A stretch of 64,000 bases of DNA from NCBI RefSeq assembly GCF_014836905.1, contig NZ_JACSPZ010000006.1, forward strand, positions 141,684 through 205,683. The letters are read 5' to 3'. The notes beneath the pieces were generated by a model that was given only the letters and a program-made list of their open reading frames with translations, was not told where the DNA came from and searched no databases. Source of the stretch: Solibacillus faecavium. GTDB lineage: Bacteria > Bacillota > Bacilli > Bacillales_A > Planococcaceae. Positions within the stretch are counted from its first letter, which is position 1. Each line of letters starts with the position of its first letter. Both the position numbers and the translations under genes were made by a program. Below are positions 47,065 through 56,602 of this stretch, one piece after another.

Positions 47065-47973
47065 TTGAAAACTATATTACCTAAAGTAAGTATAATTATT
47101 CCAACTTATAATTGTGCTCAATATATAGAGTTAGCTTTATTAAGTGCTTTAGAACAAACTTATCAAAATAAAGAAATAATAATAATAGATGACGGTTCGA
47201 CAGATGATACAAGGGCTGTCTTAAAAAAATATATAAAAAATAAAGATGTTAATTATATCTATCAAGAAAATCAAGGAGTTTCACAAGCTAGAAATACAGG
47301 CATTTCAGTTGCTCAAGGATCTTATGTAGCTACTTTAGATGCTGATGATACTTGGTCAAACACTAGATTAGAAAAAATGATAGCTTTTTTAGAGGAAAAT
47401 GATTATGATATAGCAATTTCTAATTTTTATATAGTAGATGAATATAGAAGAAGAATTAAATCGAACGCAGCTTTTCCAGAGGGTTATACACACCCCCCGG
47501 TTGAAAAACAGTATAGCTCACTTTTAAAGGAAGCTACAGCATTTGCATTGATGGTAGTGAAAAAAGATATACTAATAGATGTTGATTGTTATGATGTTAG
47601 TTTAAAAGGTGAGGCAGAAGATTATGATTTATGGCTTAGGTTACTTTCTGAGAAAAAGAAATGGGGGTACTATCCAGAGCCGTTAGTAGAAATGATGGTA
47701 AGAGTTGGCTCTCTATCTAAAGGATATTCCAAAAATAGAAAAGCTGCACTAAAAAAAATATTTAATAAACAGATTCCTATTATAGGTAATTTAAAAGCGT
47801 ATATGTATTATCGATATCATTTAGGTGGATATAGGCTAGACATGTTGATAGTATCTTATCGTGAAAAGAATATAGCAAAAATCAACAAACATATTTTTAT
47901 TTTAATGAGATCTCCTATATTTAGTTCCACTATTCTCTTAAAAAAACTAATTCAATTTAGGAGGTATGTATAG
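47065..47973 (+). CDS. Family 2 glycosyltransferase (GT-A)
   Basis: A 302-residue inverting glycosyltransferase: IIIPTYNCAQYIELAL at the N-terminus, IIIDDGSTDDT, and the nucleotide-metal motif LDADDTW near residue 95. A C-terminal region has GEAEDYDLWLRLL, the usual acceptor/catalytic-base segment (ED-x-W). TTG at 47065 is preferred because AAGGAG then lies 8 nt upstream; the ATG at 47059 is only 2 nt from it. It overlaps the next gene's ribosome site, so the two are coupled. The sugar is not predictable. Confidence 0.87.
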   Translation: MKTILPKVSIIIPTYNCAQYIELALLSALEQTYQNKEIIIIDDGSTDDTRAVLKKYIKNKDVNYIYQENQGVSQARNTGISVAQGSYVATLDADDTWSNTRLEKMIAFLEENDYDIAISNFYIVDEYRRRIKSNAAFPEGYTHPPVEKQYSSLLKEATAFALMVVKKDILIDVDCYDVSLKGEAEDYDLWLRLLSEKKKWGYYPEPLVEMMVRVGSLSKGYSKNRKAALKKIFNKQIPIIGNLKAYMYYRYHLGGYRLDMLIVSYREKNIAKINKHIFILMRSPIFSSTILLKKLIQFRRYV

Positions 47974-47974
47974 T

Positions 47975-48880
47975 ATGGAATTACCTTTCAGTATCGTTAT
48001 TACTACCTATAACAGGAAGTATGAACTAATGCGATGTTTGAAATCTATATTTGATCAAAGTTACAAAAAATATGAAGTAATTGTAGTGGATGATTTTTCT
48101 AAGCCAAGTTATCAAGATTATATAATTACAAATTTTCCAAATGTAAATTATGTTTATAGGGAAAATAATTCAGGTCCAGGAGAAAACCGTAACAAAGGTA
48201 TTGAAGTAGCGAAGCATAATTATGTAATAATTATGGATGATGATGATATTTTTCATAAAGATGCATTTACTATTATAAATCAATCGTTACAAAGTATTGA
48301 AAATATCGATCAGTACCCAGTGGTGAATTTTCTAAGATCTAATGCTAGATTAAATTATCAAGATTATTTTAGAGTAAACACCTTCGAAAACCTTACGAAA
48401 GGGGTTATTTCTGGAGATGTTACACATGTAATTAATAAAAAGTTATTTAATGAATTTAATTACAAATTTCCTTCAACAAGAATTGGCGGAGAATTACTAT
48501 TATGGTTTGAAGTAGCATTAAAGAATGGGTATCCAATATTTAATCAAGAAGTGGTACAACTTATGGATGACTCTGAAGATAGATTGACTAATTTTGATTA
48601 TCAAGTCAAAAGAGCTAACTTATTCAAGGAATATCAAATGGAGATATTAGATAAATTTGAAGGGGATTTGTTGGAAATTGGAAACTATCCATTTTTAATT
48701 ACTAAATATAAAGGTGCCATCATCTATGCTTTATTGGATGGCGATAAGAAAAGTGCTTACAAATATATTACAAGGGTGATGAAATATTCAAAAAAGCAGG
48801 CAATTTTTCTATTGATGTTAATTTTCCCTAAAGTTACAATAAAAAAGTTGCTTTTTATGTATAGAAAAAGTACGGGTTAG
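47975..48880 (+). CDS. Family 2 glycosyltransferase (GT-A)
   Basis: A 301-residue glycosyltransferase: IVITTYNRKYELMRCLKSI, VVDDFSKPSYQ, NSGPGENRNKGIEVA, and the metal-binding MDDDDIF near residue 88. The second half (residues 180-300) is helical without a membrane segment. The ATG at 47975 lies 10 nt after AGGAGG; the ATG at 47966 touches that site. The ribosome site is inside the preceding gene, whose stop is at 47971-47973, so translation is likely coupled. Confidence 0.87.
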   Translation: MELPFSIVITTYNRKYELMRCLKSIFDQSYKKYEVIVVDDFSKPSYQDYIITNFPNVNYVYRENNSGPGENRNKGIEVAKHNYVIIMDDDDIFHKDAFTIINQSLQSIENIDQYPVVNFLRSNARLNYQDYFRVNTFENLTKGVISGDVTHVINKKLFNEFNYKFPSTRIGGELLLWFEVALKNGYPIFNQEVVQLMDDSEDRLTNFDYQVKRANLFKEYQMEILDKFEGDLLEIGNYPFLITKYKGAIIYALLDGDKKSAYKYITRVMKYSKKQAIFLLMLIFPKVTIKKLLFMYRKSTG

Positions 48881-48890
48881 GAGAAGAGTT

Positions 48891-49961
48891 ATGCGAATCT
48901 TACATGTAATTCCTAATTTAGGCAGTGGTGGAGCAGAAAAAATGTTAGTAGATTTAATTAAAGAAATGTTGTCACAAAATATTAAATGTGAGGTCGCTGT
49001 ACTAACAAAAAATAATAATTTTTTCGGCAAAGAATTAGACATTTTAGATATTCCTGTTTATTACGGTGATACTTCTAAAGTTTATAATATCAGAAATATT
49101 TTTTTTCTGAAAAATATTATAAAAACTAAGGAGTATAATTGTATACATACTCATTTATATGCTCCGCAACTATTTACGCCCCTTGCTTGTCAACTTATTA
49201 ATAAAAAAATACAGTTATTAACTACAGAACATAGTACACATAATAAACGGAGAAATAATAAAATATTTTATTTATTAGATAAATGGATGTACATGCAATA
49301 TAGCAAAATTGTAGCCATAACAAAGGATACTAGAACTCAATTAATTAATTATTTACCTAATCTAGCTAGCAATACAGTCGTCATTGAAAACGGTATTAAT
49401 GAGAAAATTTATAGTAATGCTGAACCATTAGCCTACAATGAAATTTCTGCAGAGATTAAAGATGAAGAAAAAATTATTTTAATGGTTGCTGGTATGAGAG
49501 AACAAAAAGATCCTGAAACGCTAATTCGTGCAAGTAAGTTATTACCTAAAGAATGTAGAGTTGTTTTTGTAGGTGAGGGTGAACGTATGGAAGAAGTAAA
49601 GAGATATGCTAAGGAATTTGGTAGAAACAATATTTTATTTTTGGGCGCGAGAACAGATGTGCCCTCCTTGATGAAAGCTGCTACAGTTTTTGTTCTTTCA
49701 TCAAAATGGGAAGGCTTTGGGCTAGTCGTTGTAGAGGCAGCTGCTGCCGGTTTACCTATAATTGCTACTGATGTAGAAGGATTACGGGATGTAGTTGCTA
49801 AAGTTGGTGGTAATACCTTCACACCTTATGATGAAAAGGAGTTAAGCCAGCTTATTACCCAAAATCTAAATAAAAAAATAAAAAAACGAAGTATTTCGAC
49901 TTTTTCCATCAGCACTACTGCTGAAAAATATTTAGAATTATACGAGGTTATTATTAAATGA
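48891..49961 (+). CDS. Family 4 glycosyltransferase (GT-B)
   Basis: A 356-residue retaining glycosyltransferase with two Rossmann domains. The N-terminal GSGGAEKMLVDLI and THLYAPQLF segments bind acceptor. The C-terminal donor site has VVIENGI near residue 165, VFVGEGERMEEV, and WEGFGLVVVEAAAAGLPIIA near residue 280, with the E-x7-E type motif. It follows the previous gene by 10 nt and overlaps the next by 4 nt (ATGA). Confidence 0.9.
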   Translation: MRILHVIPNLGSGGAEKMLVDLIKEMLSQNIKCEVAVLTKNNNFFGKELDILDIPVYYGDTSKVYNIRNIFFLKNIIKTKEYNCIHTHLYAPQLFTPLACQLINKKIQLLTTEHSTHNKRRNNKIFYLLDKWMYMQYSKIVAITKDTRTQLINYLPNLASNTVVIENGINEKIYSNAEPLAYNEISAEIKDEEKIILMVAGMREQKDPETLIRASKLLPKECRVVFVGEGERMEEVKRYAKEFGRNNILFLGARTDVPSLMKAATVFVLSSKWEGFGLVVVEAAAAGLPIIATDVEGLRDVVAKVGGNTFTPYDEKELSQLITQNLNKKIKKRSISTFSISTTAEKYLELYEVIIK

Positions 49962-51070
49962 AAGTATTATTTGTTGCTTCCGTATATAGACATTTAACCT
50001 CCTTTCATGTTCCATATATGAACTACTTTCAAGAAAAGGGATACGAAGTATGGGCGGTAGGTAATGGAGACGATAAAGAAATTTTAGAGTCAAATAATAT
50101 AAAGTGTATTGATATTCCATTTTCAAGGAACCCAATTAATATAAGCAACATAAGTGCGTATAATCTTTTAAAAAAAACCTTTCAAGAACAACATTTTGAT
50201 TTAATACATGTTCATACACCTGTTGCGGCAGTGATAACACGATTAGCCTTTAAAGATTCGGGTTTTGGTAAGTTGATTTACACAGCTCACGGATTTCATT
50301 TTTTTAAAGGGGCACCCCTAAAAAACTGGTTGATATATTATCCGATCGAAAAATTCGCAGCAAAATGGACAGATCATTTAATAACAATTAATAAAGAAGA
50401 TTATATAAACGCCAAGAAATTATTACCAATTGAAAAGGTCTCTTTAGTGCATGGAGTAGGAGTAGAGGGCTCGAATGGAAGTATAAGTTCTGAAAAAAGA
50501 TTGGAATTGCTAAGAAGTATGAATATAAAGCCTGATGCAATTATAATTTCCTACATAGCTGAATTGAATGATAATAAGAATCATCAATTTTTATTAAAAA
50601 ATTGGGAGGTTATAAAAAAGATTAATCCACTATATGAACTTCTTATTATAGGTACAGGAGAAAAAAATAAAGAGCTAAAAAAAATTGTACTAGAAGAGAA
50701 ATTAAAAGATATACATTTTTTGGGTTATAGAAGAGATGTAAATGAGTTATTAAAAATAACTGATATCGTAACATTATTATCAAAAAGGGAAGGGCTTCCT
50801 AAAAGTATTATGGAAGCTATGGTTAATGGAAAGCCCTGTGTAGTTAGCAATACACGTGGATTAAGAGACTTGGTAAAATCTAACAAAAATGGCTTTATAG
50901 TAGATTTGAATGACGATTCCCAGTTGGTAAATGCGTTCTCATCTTTAGCAGATGCTAATTTAAGAGCAAAAATGGGTTTTTTAGGTCAAGAGTTAATACA
51001 ACCTTTTATAAAAGAATCGGTATTAAAAGAATATATTGAAATATATTCAAAACAATTAAATTCAAAATAA
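49958..51070 (+). CDS. Family 4 glycosyltransferase (GT-B)
   Basis: A 370-residue glycosyltransferase. The N-terminal FVASVYRHLTSFHVPYMNYFQEKGYEVW and HVHTPVAAVITRLA (Gly-rich turn less marked) and TAHGFHFFKGAPLKNW are typical of the EpsD/CapM-type GT4 group acting early in exopolysaccharide assembly. The donor-binding half has REGLPKSIMEAMVNGKPCVVS near residue 285. The start overlaps the previous stop (ATGA). It is the last of the AT-rich block; galU follows after 46 nt. Confidence 0.9.
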   Translation: MKVLFVASVYRHLTSFHVPYMNYFQEKGYEVWAVGNGDDKEILESNNIKCIDIPFSRNPINISNISAYNLLKKTFQEQHFDLIHVHTPVAAVITRLAFKDSGFGKLIYTAHGFHFFKGAPLKNWLIYYPIEKFAAKWTDHLITINKEDYINAKKLLPIEKVSLVHGVGVEGSNGSISSEKRLELLRSMNIKPDAIIISYIAELNDNKNHQFLLKNWEVIKKINPLYELLIIGTGEKNKELKKIVLEEKLKDIHFLGYRRDVNELLKITDIVTLLSKREGLPKSIMEAMVNGKPCVVSNTRGLRDLVKSNKNGFIVDLNDDSQLVNAFSSLADANLRAKMGFLGQELIQPFIKESVLKEYIEIYSKQLNSK

Positions 51071-51116
51071 AATATAGAGAATTATATTCTTGAAATGATG
51101 AAAATAGGAGGAAAAT

Positions 51117-52010
51117 ATGAAAAAAATACGGAAAGCTATTATTCCAGCAGCAGGTTTAGGTACACGATTTTTACCTGCCACAAAAGCTATGCCAAAGGAA
51201 ATGTTACCAATTGTAGATAAACCTACAATTCAATACATAGTAGAGGAAGCAATAGCTTCAGGTATTGAGGATATCATTATAGTAACAGGTAAAGGTAAAA
51301 GAGCGATTGAAGATCATTTTGATAATGCTTTAGAATTAGAAACAAACTTAATAGAAAAAGGTAAGCTAGAAATGCTTGAAAAAGTTCAGGCTTCCGCTAA
51401 TGTAGAAATTCATTACATTCGACAAAAAGAACCTTTAGGTTTGGGACATGCTATTTGGTGTGCAAGAAAATTTATTGGAAATGAGCCTTTTGCAGTCTTA
51501 CTAGGTGATGATTTAGTAAAGAGCGATAAGCCATGTTTGAAGCAATTAATAAATCAATATGAGCTTACTTTTTCAAGTATTATCGGTGTACAAAATGTAC
51601 CAGATGAGGATGTACATCGCTATGGTGTCATTGATCCAGTTAGTACAGATAGTCGATTAATGCAAGTTACTCAATTTGTGGAAAAGCCGTGTTTAGAAGA
51701 AGCACCATCTAATTATGCTATTATTGGAAGATATATTTTAACACCAGAAATTTTTAGTTTTTTAGATGAAAAGAAAAAAGGAAAAGGTGGTGAGATTCAA
51801 TTAACAGATGCTATTGAATCTTTAAATACCATACAGCGTGTTTTTGCTTATGAATTTGAAGGTCGTCGCTATGATGTTGGGGAACAATTGGGATTTATAG
51901 AGACTACAATTGATTTTGCTTTACAGAGAGAAGATTTATCAGAACAAGTAAAGCAATTAATTATTGTTAAAGCTGAACAATTAAAAAACAATAAACCAAC
52001 TTTTGAATAG
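51117..52010 (+). CDS. galU: UTP-glucose-1-phosphate uridylyltransferase
   Basis: Makes UDP-glucose from Glc-1-P and UTP. The 297-residue protein has the nucleotidyltransferase loop [28 protein letters not shown] (in parts), ILV-type VLLGDDLV near residue 128, FVEKP near residue 190, and [13 protein letters not shown]. It is a GtaB/GalU ortholog. The ATG follows AGGAGGAAAAT. Codon use returns toward the genome norm. It supplies the donor for GalE and for the glycosyltransferases of this cluster, using Glc-1-P from the phosphoglucomutase at 62 kb. Confidence 0.95.
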   Translation: MKKIRKAIIPAAGLGTRFLPATKAMPKEMLPIVDKPTIQYIVEEAIASGIEDIIIVTGKGKRAIEDHFDNALELETNLIEKGKLEMLEKVQASANVEIHYIRQKEPLGLGHAIWCARKFIGNEPFAVLLGDDLVKSDKPCLKQLINQYELTFSSIIGVQNVPDEDVHRYGVIDPVSTDSRLMQVTQFVEKPCLEEAPSNYAIIGRYILTPEIFSFLDEKKKGKGGEIQLTDAIESLNTIQRVFAYEFEGRRYDVGEQLGFIETTIDFALQREDLSEQVKQLIIVKAEQLKNNKPTFE

Positions 52011-52026
52011 TTGGTTTGTTATTTTT
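51993..52026 (+). terminator. Terminator at the end of galU
   Basis: AAACCAAC (51993-52000, inside the last galU codons) pairs with GTTGGTTT (52010-52017), followed by a T-rich stretch. Confidence 0.75.
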
Positions 52027-52088
52027 ATTATATATTAGTATATAACTATATAGCTGTTCTAAGAATAAATATTAACAGGGGTGGTTTG

Positions 52089-53087
52089 ATGAAAATATTA
52101 GTAACAGGTGGACTAGGCTTTATCGGTTCTCATACAGTGGTTTCTTTAATTGAAGAAGGGCATTCAGTTGTAATTGTAGATAATTTGAGTAATAGTAAAA
52201 AAGAAGTGCTCTATGTATTGCAAGAACTTACAAATAAGGAAATTCCTTTTTATCAAATTGATGTAACTGACAACCCAATGTTAGAAACGTTATTTTCAAG
52301 ATATCAATTCGATGGTGTTATTCATTTTGCGGGTTACAAAGCAGTGGGCCAGTCTGTAGAACAACCATTAATGTATTATTATAACAATTTATTAAGTACA
52401 ATTAGCTTAGTGAATTGCTGTAAAAACTTTGGTGTGAAAAAGATTGTATTTAGCTCTTCTGCAACAGTATATGGCAATAATAAATCACCGTTAGTTGAAA
52501 CAATGAATCTTTTACCGACAACTAATCCTTACGGGGAAACGAAGGCGATGTGCGAAAGAATTTTAAAAGACTTACATGCAAGTAACAATTGTTTTGAAAT
52601 AGCACTATTGCGCTATTTTAATCCTATAGGTGCGCACACAAGTGGTCTTATTGGAGAAGTGTCAATTGGAACACCGAATAATATAATGCCATATATTACG
52701 CAGGTAGGTAAGGGAAATAAAGAATTTCTAAACGTCTTTGGTAATGACTATCCGACTATCGATGGGACGGGTGTTAGAGATTATATACACGTAATGGACC
52801 TTGCTGAAGGACATGTTGCTGCTCTAGAAGGATTAACACCTGGTACACATATATATAATTTAGGAACAGGTAGTGGTACAAGTGTGCTGCAGCTTATTCA
52901 AACTTTTGAAACAGTAAATAATATAAAGATTCCTTATAAAATTACTTCACGTCGTTCGGGAGATATTGCTACATGTTATGCAGATGCTACAAAAGCTAGA
53001 GTAGAATTAAACTGGATTGCGAAACGCACATTAGAAGAAATGTGTGCAGATGCGTGGCGTTTTGAAAAATCACTACAATTCTACTAG
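52089..53087 (+). CDS. galE: UDP-glucose 4-epimerase
   Basis: Interconverts UDP-Glc and UDP-Gal, possibly also the GlcNAc/GalNAc forms. It is a 332-residue extended SDR: VTGGLGFIGSHTVV at the N-terminus (NAD binding), VDNLSNS, FSSSATVYG with the catalytic Ser, and NPYGETKAMCE with the catalytic Tyr-x3-Lys. NPIGAHTSGLIGE and GTGVRDYIHVMDLAEGH are standard GalE blocks. The ATG at 52089 follows AGGGGTGG; the 26-residue upstream extension overlaps the galU terminator and is rejected. Confidence 0.93.
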   Translation: MKILVTGGLGFIGSHTVVSLIEEGHSVVIVDNLSNSKKEVLYVLQELTNKEIPFYQIDVTDNPMLETLFSRYQFDGVIHFAGYKAVGQSVEQPLMYYYNNLLSTISLVNCCKNFGVKKIVFSSSATVYGNNKSPLVETMNLLPTTNPYGETKAMCERILKDLHASNNCFEIALLRYFNPIGAHTSGLIGEVSIGTPNNIMPYITQVGKGNKEFLNVFGNDYPTIDGTGVRDYIHVMDLAEGHVAALEGLTPGTHIYNLGTGSGTSVLQLIQTFETVNNIKIPYKITSRRSGDIATCYADATKARVELNWIAKRTLEEMCADAWRFEKSLQFY

Positions 53088-53139
53088 TACAGAGCGTATA
53101 ATAGAAGCTAAATGATTAAAGCATGTTGGAGGTATTATT

Positions 53140-54471
53140 TTGGGTGAAATAAACAGTACCCGTACGCAGAAGTTTTTAATAATTTTAGTTGATTTATTTT
53201 TAATTTTTTTAGCGTATGTGTTATCGTTCCATTTTAGGTTTGAAAAAATTGACCAATTAAACTGGGATGCATTTATAGCTTTAACACCGTGGATTTTATT
53301 AATTTCATTGTTTTTTATTTTAATGTACGAGCTTTATTCAATAGATCGGAAAAGTAAATGGGATATTATACGTAATCTTTTCGTCGCTACAACATTAATG
53401 CTGTTTTTGACGATGGCTGCTTCATTCTTATTACGAGAGTTTGCTTTACCGCGTTCAGTTATATTTATCGCATACATAATTGGTAATATATTACTGGTTT
53501 TTTGGAAATTACTCATTTATTCATTTGTCTCCAAAAAGGGAAATTTAGTTCTTTTTATTGGTGAGGATGTCGAATATTTAAAAATTGCAGACCAAATGGA
53601 TTTTCAATTCGGCAAAAGAGCAACCATAAACCATGTAAATATGAATGATAGTTTGGAGCAAATATTTAAAAATATTTGTAAAGTAGACTATGTTGTCATT
53701 GGGGCTAAAATTTCTAATGAATTAAAATCCCAAATTATTTATGAAGCCATTAAAAATGGGAAGATCGTATATGTCATACCTGATTTTTATGATTTATTAT
53801 TATCGCAATCGATTATTACAACGATAGATGATACCATGGTAATGGGAGTTAATCCATTCGGCTTAACAGTATCTCAGAAACTCATTAAAAGAGCCTATGA
53901 TATTATTGTATCATTATTAGCTTTAATCATATTAAGTCCTTTTTTTGTAGTGATTATGGTTATAATGAAAATTAAAGAGCCTAAAGGGAGAATTTTTTAT
54001 AAACAAGAACGATTAGGTCAAAATAACAAAGAGTTTATGATTTATAAGTTTAGATCGATGGTTGAAGGCGCTGAAATATTGACAGGACCAGTATTGGCTG
54101 GACAAAATGATCCACGAATTACTAAGTTCGGTCATTTTATTAGAAAGACACGAATTGATGAATTGCCACAATTTTTAAACGTATTAAAAGGTGATATGTC
54201 GGTCGTAGGTCCACGTCCTGAGCGAGAATTTTTTATTAAACAATTTGAGCAAGAGCATAGCTCATATACGTATCGTAGTACTGTAAAACCTGGTATTACC
54301 GGATATGCTCAAATTATGGGTAAGTATACTACTAGTGTGGAAGATAAATTAAGGTTCGATTTATTCTATATTAGAAATTATTCGTTTGTTTTAGATATTA
54401 TTATTCAATTTAGAACAGTAATTGTTTTGATGGATAAAACAAAATCGGAAGGCAGAAAAGAGAAGTATTAA
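53140..54471 (+). CDS. Polyprenyl glycosylphosphotransferase (initiating sugar transferase)
   Basis: Transfers a sugar-1-phosphate to undecaprenyl phosphate, starting repeat-unit synthesis. It is 443 residues in WbaP/EpsL-like long form: four N-terminal membrane helices (about residues 10-130), a central nucleotide-fold region, a fifth membrane helix (YDIIVSLLALIILSPFFVVIM), then the catalytic Bac_transf domain with FYKQERLGQNNKEFMIYKFRSM, IRKTRIDELPQFLNVLKGDMSVVGPRPE (in parts) and the acidic Asp-Glu. The start is TTG at 53140, after TTGGAGGT. The sugar is probably hexose or an N-acetylamino sugar. Confidence 0.93.
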   Translation: MGEINSTRTQKFLIILVDLFLIFLAYVLSFHFRFEKIDQLNWDAFIALTPWILLISLFFILMYELYSIDRKSKWDIIRNLFVATTLMLFLTMAASFLLREFALPRSVIFIAYIIGNILLVFWKLLIYSFVSKKGNLVLFIGEDVEYLKIADQMDFQFGKRATINHVNMNDSLEQIFKNICKVDYVVIGAKISNELKSQIIYEAIKNGKIVYVIPDFYDLLLSQSIITTIDDTMVMGVNPFGLTVSQKLIKRAYDIIVSLLALIILSPFFVVIMVIMKIKEPKGRIFYKQERLGQNNKEFMIYKFRSMVEGAEILTGPVLAGQNDPRITKFGHFIRKTRIDELPQFLNVLKGDMSVVGPRPEREFFIKQFEQEHSSYTYRSTVKPGITGYAQIMGKYTTSVEDKLRFDLFYIRNYSFVLDIIIQFRTVIVLMDKTKSEGRKEKY

Positions 54472-54492
54472 TTGTTATAAAAATTATATCAA

Positions 54493-54536
54493 ACAAAGAT
54501 TTACCAACTAGGGTCACCAAGTTGGTTTTCTTTGTA
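54493..54536 (+). terminator. Terminator after the initiating transferase
   Basis: A two-part stem, ACAAAGA/TCTTTGT outside and ACCAAC/GTTGGT inside, with TTTCTTTG on the 3' side. A 165-bp AT-rich gap follows, so the next genes may have their own promoter. Confidence 0.75.
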
Positions 54537-54701
54537 GAAAAGGTAACATATGATTTTTATTTTATTCAATATTTAAATTAACTTAAATCAATATGAATAA
54601 GATTGTAAAATATCTCAAGGATGCATTTTAAATAGCATATCATAGTAAGCTTGATTTTGGTTGGTTACGTTTATTATAAGGTAGTTAGGAGAAATTAATA
54701 T

Positions 54702-55724
54702 ATGTTTAAAGATAAAATATTATTAATAACAGGCGGCACAGGATCTTTCGGTAATGCTGTAATGAAACGTTTTTTAAATACTGATGTTAAAGAGATACGA
54801 ATTTTCTCTCGAGATGAGAAAAAACAAGATGATATGCGTAAAAAATATAATAATGATAAATTGAAATTTTATATTGGTGATGTTCGAGACATTAATAGTG
54901 TAAAAAATGCAATTTACGATGTAGATTATATATTTCATGCAGCTGCATTGAAGCAAGTACCTTCATGTGAATTTTTCCCAATGGAAGCAGTTAAAACAAA
55001 TGTAATGGGGACAGACAACGTTGTTACAGCGGCAATCGAAGCAGGTATTAAGAAAGTAATTTGTTTGTCTACAGATAAGGCGGCTTATCCAATTAATGCT
55101 ATGGGTATTTCAAAAGCGATGATGGAAAAAGTATTTGTTGCAAAATCGCGTACGGTAAATCCTAGTAGAACTTTAATTTGTGGTACACGTTATGGTAATG
55201 TAATGGCTTCTCGTGGCTCGGTAATTCCATTATTTGTAGAGCAGATTAAAGCAGGTAAACCTTTAACAATCACAGATCCAAATATGACTAGATTTTTAAT
55301 GAGTTTAGAAGAAGCAGTAGAATTAGTTGTGTTTGCATTTCTAAATGCTGAAGCAGGGGACATTTTGGTTCAAAAATCACCTGCCTCTACAATCCATGAT
55401 TTAGCTATCGCTATTAAGGAACTATTTAAAGCTGACAATGAAATAAAAATTATTGGTACACGTCATGGTGAAAAATTATATGAAACACTATTAACTAAAG
55501 AAGAATACGTGCATGCAGAAGATTTAGCTAACTTTTATAGAGTTCCGGCAGATAAGCGTGATTTGAACTACGATAAATATTTTGTTGAAGGAATTAAGGA
55601 GATAAATAAAGTAGAGGATTATAATTCTCATAATACAGAGCGTTTAAATATAGAGCAAATTAAAGAAAAATTATTGCAATTAGATTTTATAAAAAATGAA
55701 TTGAAGGATTGGGAGAATAACTAA
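54702..55724 (+). CDS. UDP-GlcNAc 4,6-dehydratase/5-epimerase (CapE/FnlA/WbjB type)
   Basis: First enzyme of the UDP-L-FucNAc or UDP-L-QuiNAc pathway, acting on UDP-GlcNAc. It is a 340-residue short-chain dehydrogenase: LLITGGTGSFGNAVMKRFL (NAD binding), HAAALKQVPSCEFFP, STDKAAYPINAMGISKAMME. In the last motif the usual Tyr of Y-x3-K is Met, as in CapE/FlaA1-type dehydratases. The C-terminal ETLLTKEEYVHAEDLANFYRVP block (in parts) fits inverting 5-epimerising members. It abuts the next gene with no gap. Confidence 0.88.
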   Translation: MFKDKILLITGGTGSFGNAVMKRFLNTDVKEIRIFSRDEKKQDDMRKKYNNDKLKFYIGDVRDINSVKNAIYDVDYIFHAAALKQVPSCEFFPMEAVKTNVMGTDNVVTAAIEAGIKKVICLSTDKAAYPINAMGISKAMMEKVFVAKSRTVNPSRTLICGTRYGNVMASRGSVIPLFVEQIKAGKPLTITDPNMTRFLMSLEEAVELVVFAFLNAEAGDILVQKSPASTIHDLAIAIKELFKADNEIKIIGTRHGEKLYETLLTKEEYVHAEDLANFYRVPADKRDLNYDKYFVEGIKEINKVEDYNSHNTERLNIEQIKEKLLQLDFIKNELKDWENN

Positions 55725-56579
55725 ATGCGAATTTTAGTATTAGGGGGCTCTGGTATGGCTGGTCATATTATCTCTCTTTATTTTAAAGAAGTAGGTTATG
55801 ATGTAACAGTATTCACAAGAAAAAAAATTAGTTACTGTGAAAATATCGTTGGAAATGTAAAGGATTTGAAAGAGTTAGAGCGCGTAGTAGTCAATGGTGG
55901 ATTTAACGCAATAATTAATGCGGTGGGGATTTTAAACCAAGATGCAGAAAATAATAAAGGAGATGCAGTTTTAATAAATAGTTACTTACCACATTTTTTA
56001 AGTGATATAACTCAAAAATTAAAAACTAGAGTTATTCACATGAGCACAGATTGTGTGTTTTCCGGTAGAGATGGTAATTATTCTGAGCATTCTTTTAAGG
56101 ATGGTGAAACATTCTATGATAGATCGAAAGCACTTGGTGAAATAGAAAATTGCAAGGATTTGACATTTAGAAGCTCGATTATCGGACCGGATATCAATAA
56201 AGATGGAATAGGTCTGTTTAATTGGTTTATGAAACAATCGGGAACAATAAATGGTTTTAAAAAAGCTATTTGGACAGGGGTAACAACTCTAACATTGGCT
56301 AAAGCAATGGAGCAAGCATTGAAAGAAGATTTAACGGGTTTGTACAACCTAGTTAATAATGAAAAGATAACTAAATATGAATTATTAAAATTATTCAATG
56401 AAAAAATGTCGGGAAATAAACTTAATATTATAGAAGATAAATCTTTAGTTTTAGACAAATCACTAATAAATACTAGAGATGACTTTTCTTTTGTAGTACC
56501 TTCCTATGAGGTAATGGTTATTGAAATGAAGGAGTGGATTTTAACCCATAGGGAATTATATCCGCATTATTTTAAATAA
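55725..56579 (+). CDS. RmlD-like sugar nucleotide reductase (WbvR/FnlB role)
   Basis: A 284-residue SDR of the dTDP-4-dehydrorhamnose reductase family: LGGSGMAGHIISLYF (NADPH), NAVGILNQDAE, HMSTDCVFSGRDGNYSE, and YDRSKALGE with the catalytic Tyr-x3-Lys. In the UDP-L-sugar pathway it reduces the 4-keto intermediate. At 284 residues it has no room for the C-terminal cupin domain present in CapF, which makes the L-talo/L-FucNAc intermediate. This suggests the RmlD-like WbvR route to L-rhamnosamine/L-QuiNAc. It starts immediately after the dehydratase stop. Confidence 0.82.
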   Translation: MRILVLGGSGMAGHIISLYFKEVGYDVTVFTRKKISYCENIVGNVKDLKELERVVVNGGFNAIINAVGILNQDAENNKGDAVLINSYLPHFLSDITQKLKTRVIHMSTDCVFSGRDGNYSEHSFKDGETFYDRSKALGEIENCKDLTFRSSIIGPDINKDGIGLFNWFMKQSGTINGFKKAIWTGVTTLTLAKAMEQALKEDLTGLYNLVNNEKITKYELLKLFNEKMSGNKLNIIEDKSLVLDKSLINTRDDFSFVVPSYEVMVIEMKEWILTHRELYPHYFK

Positions 56580-56602
56580 ATTTATCAGAAAAGAGTGGTC
56601 TT

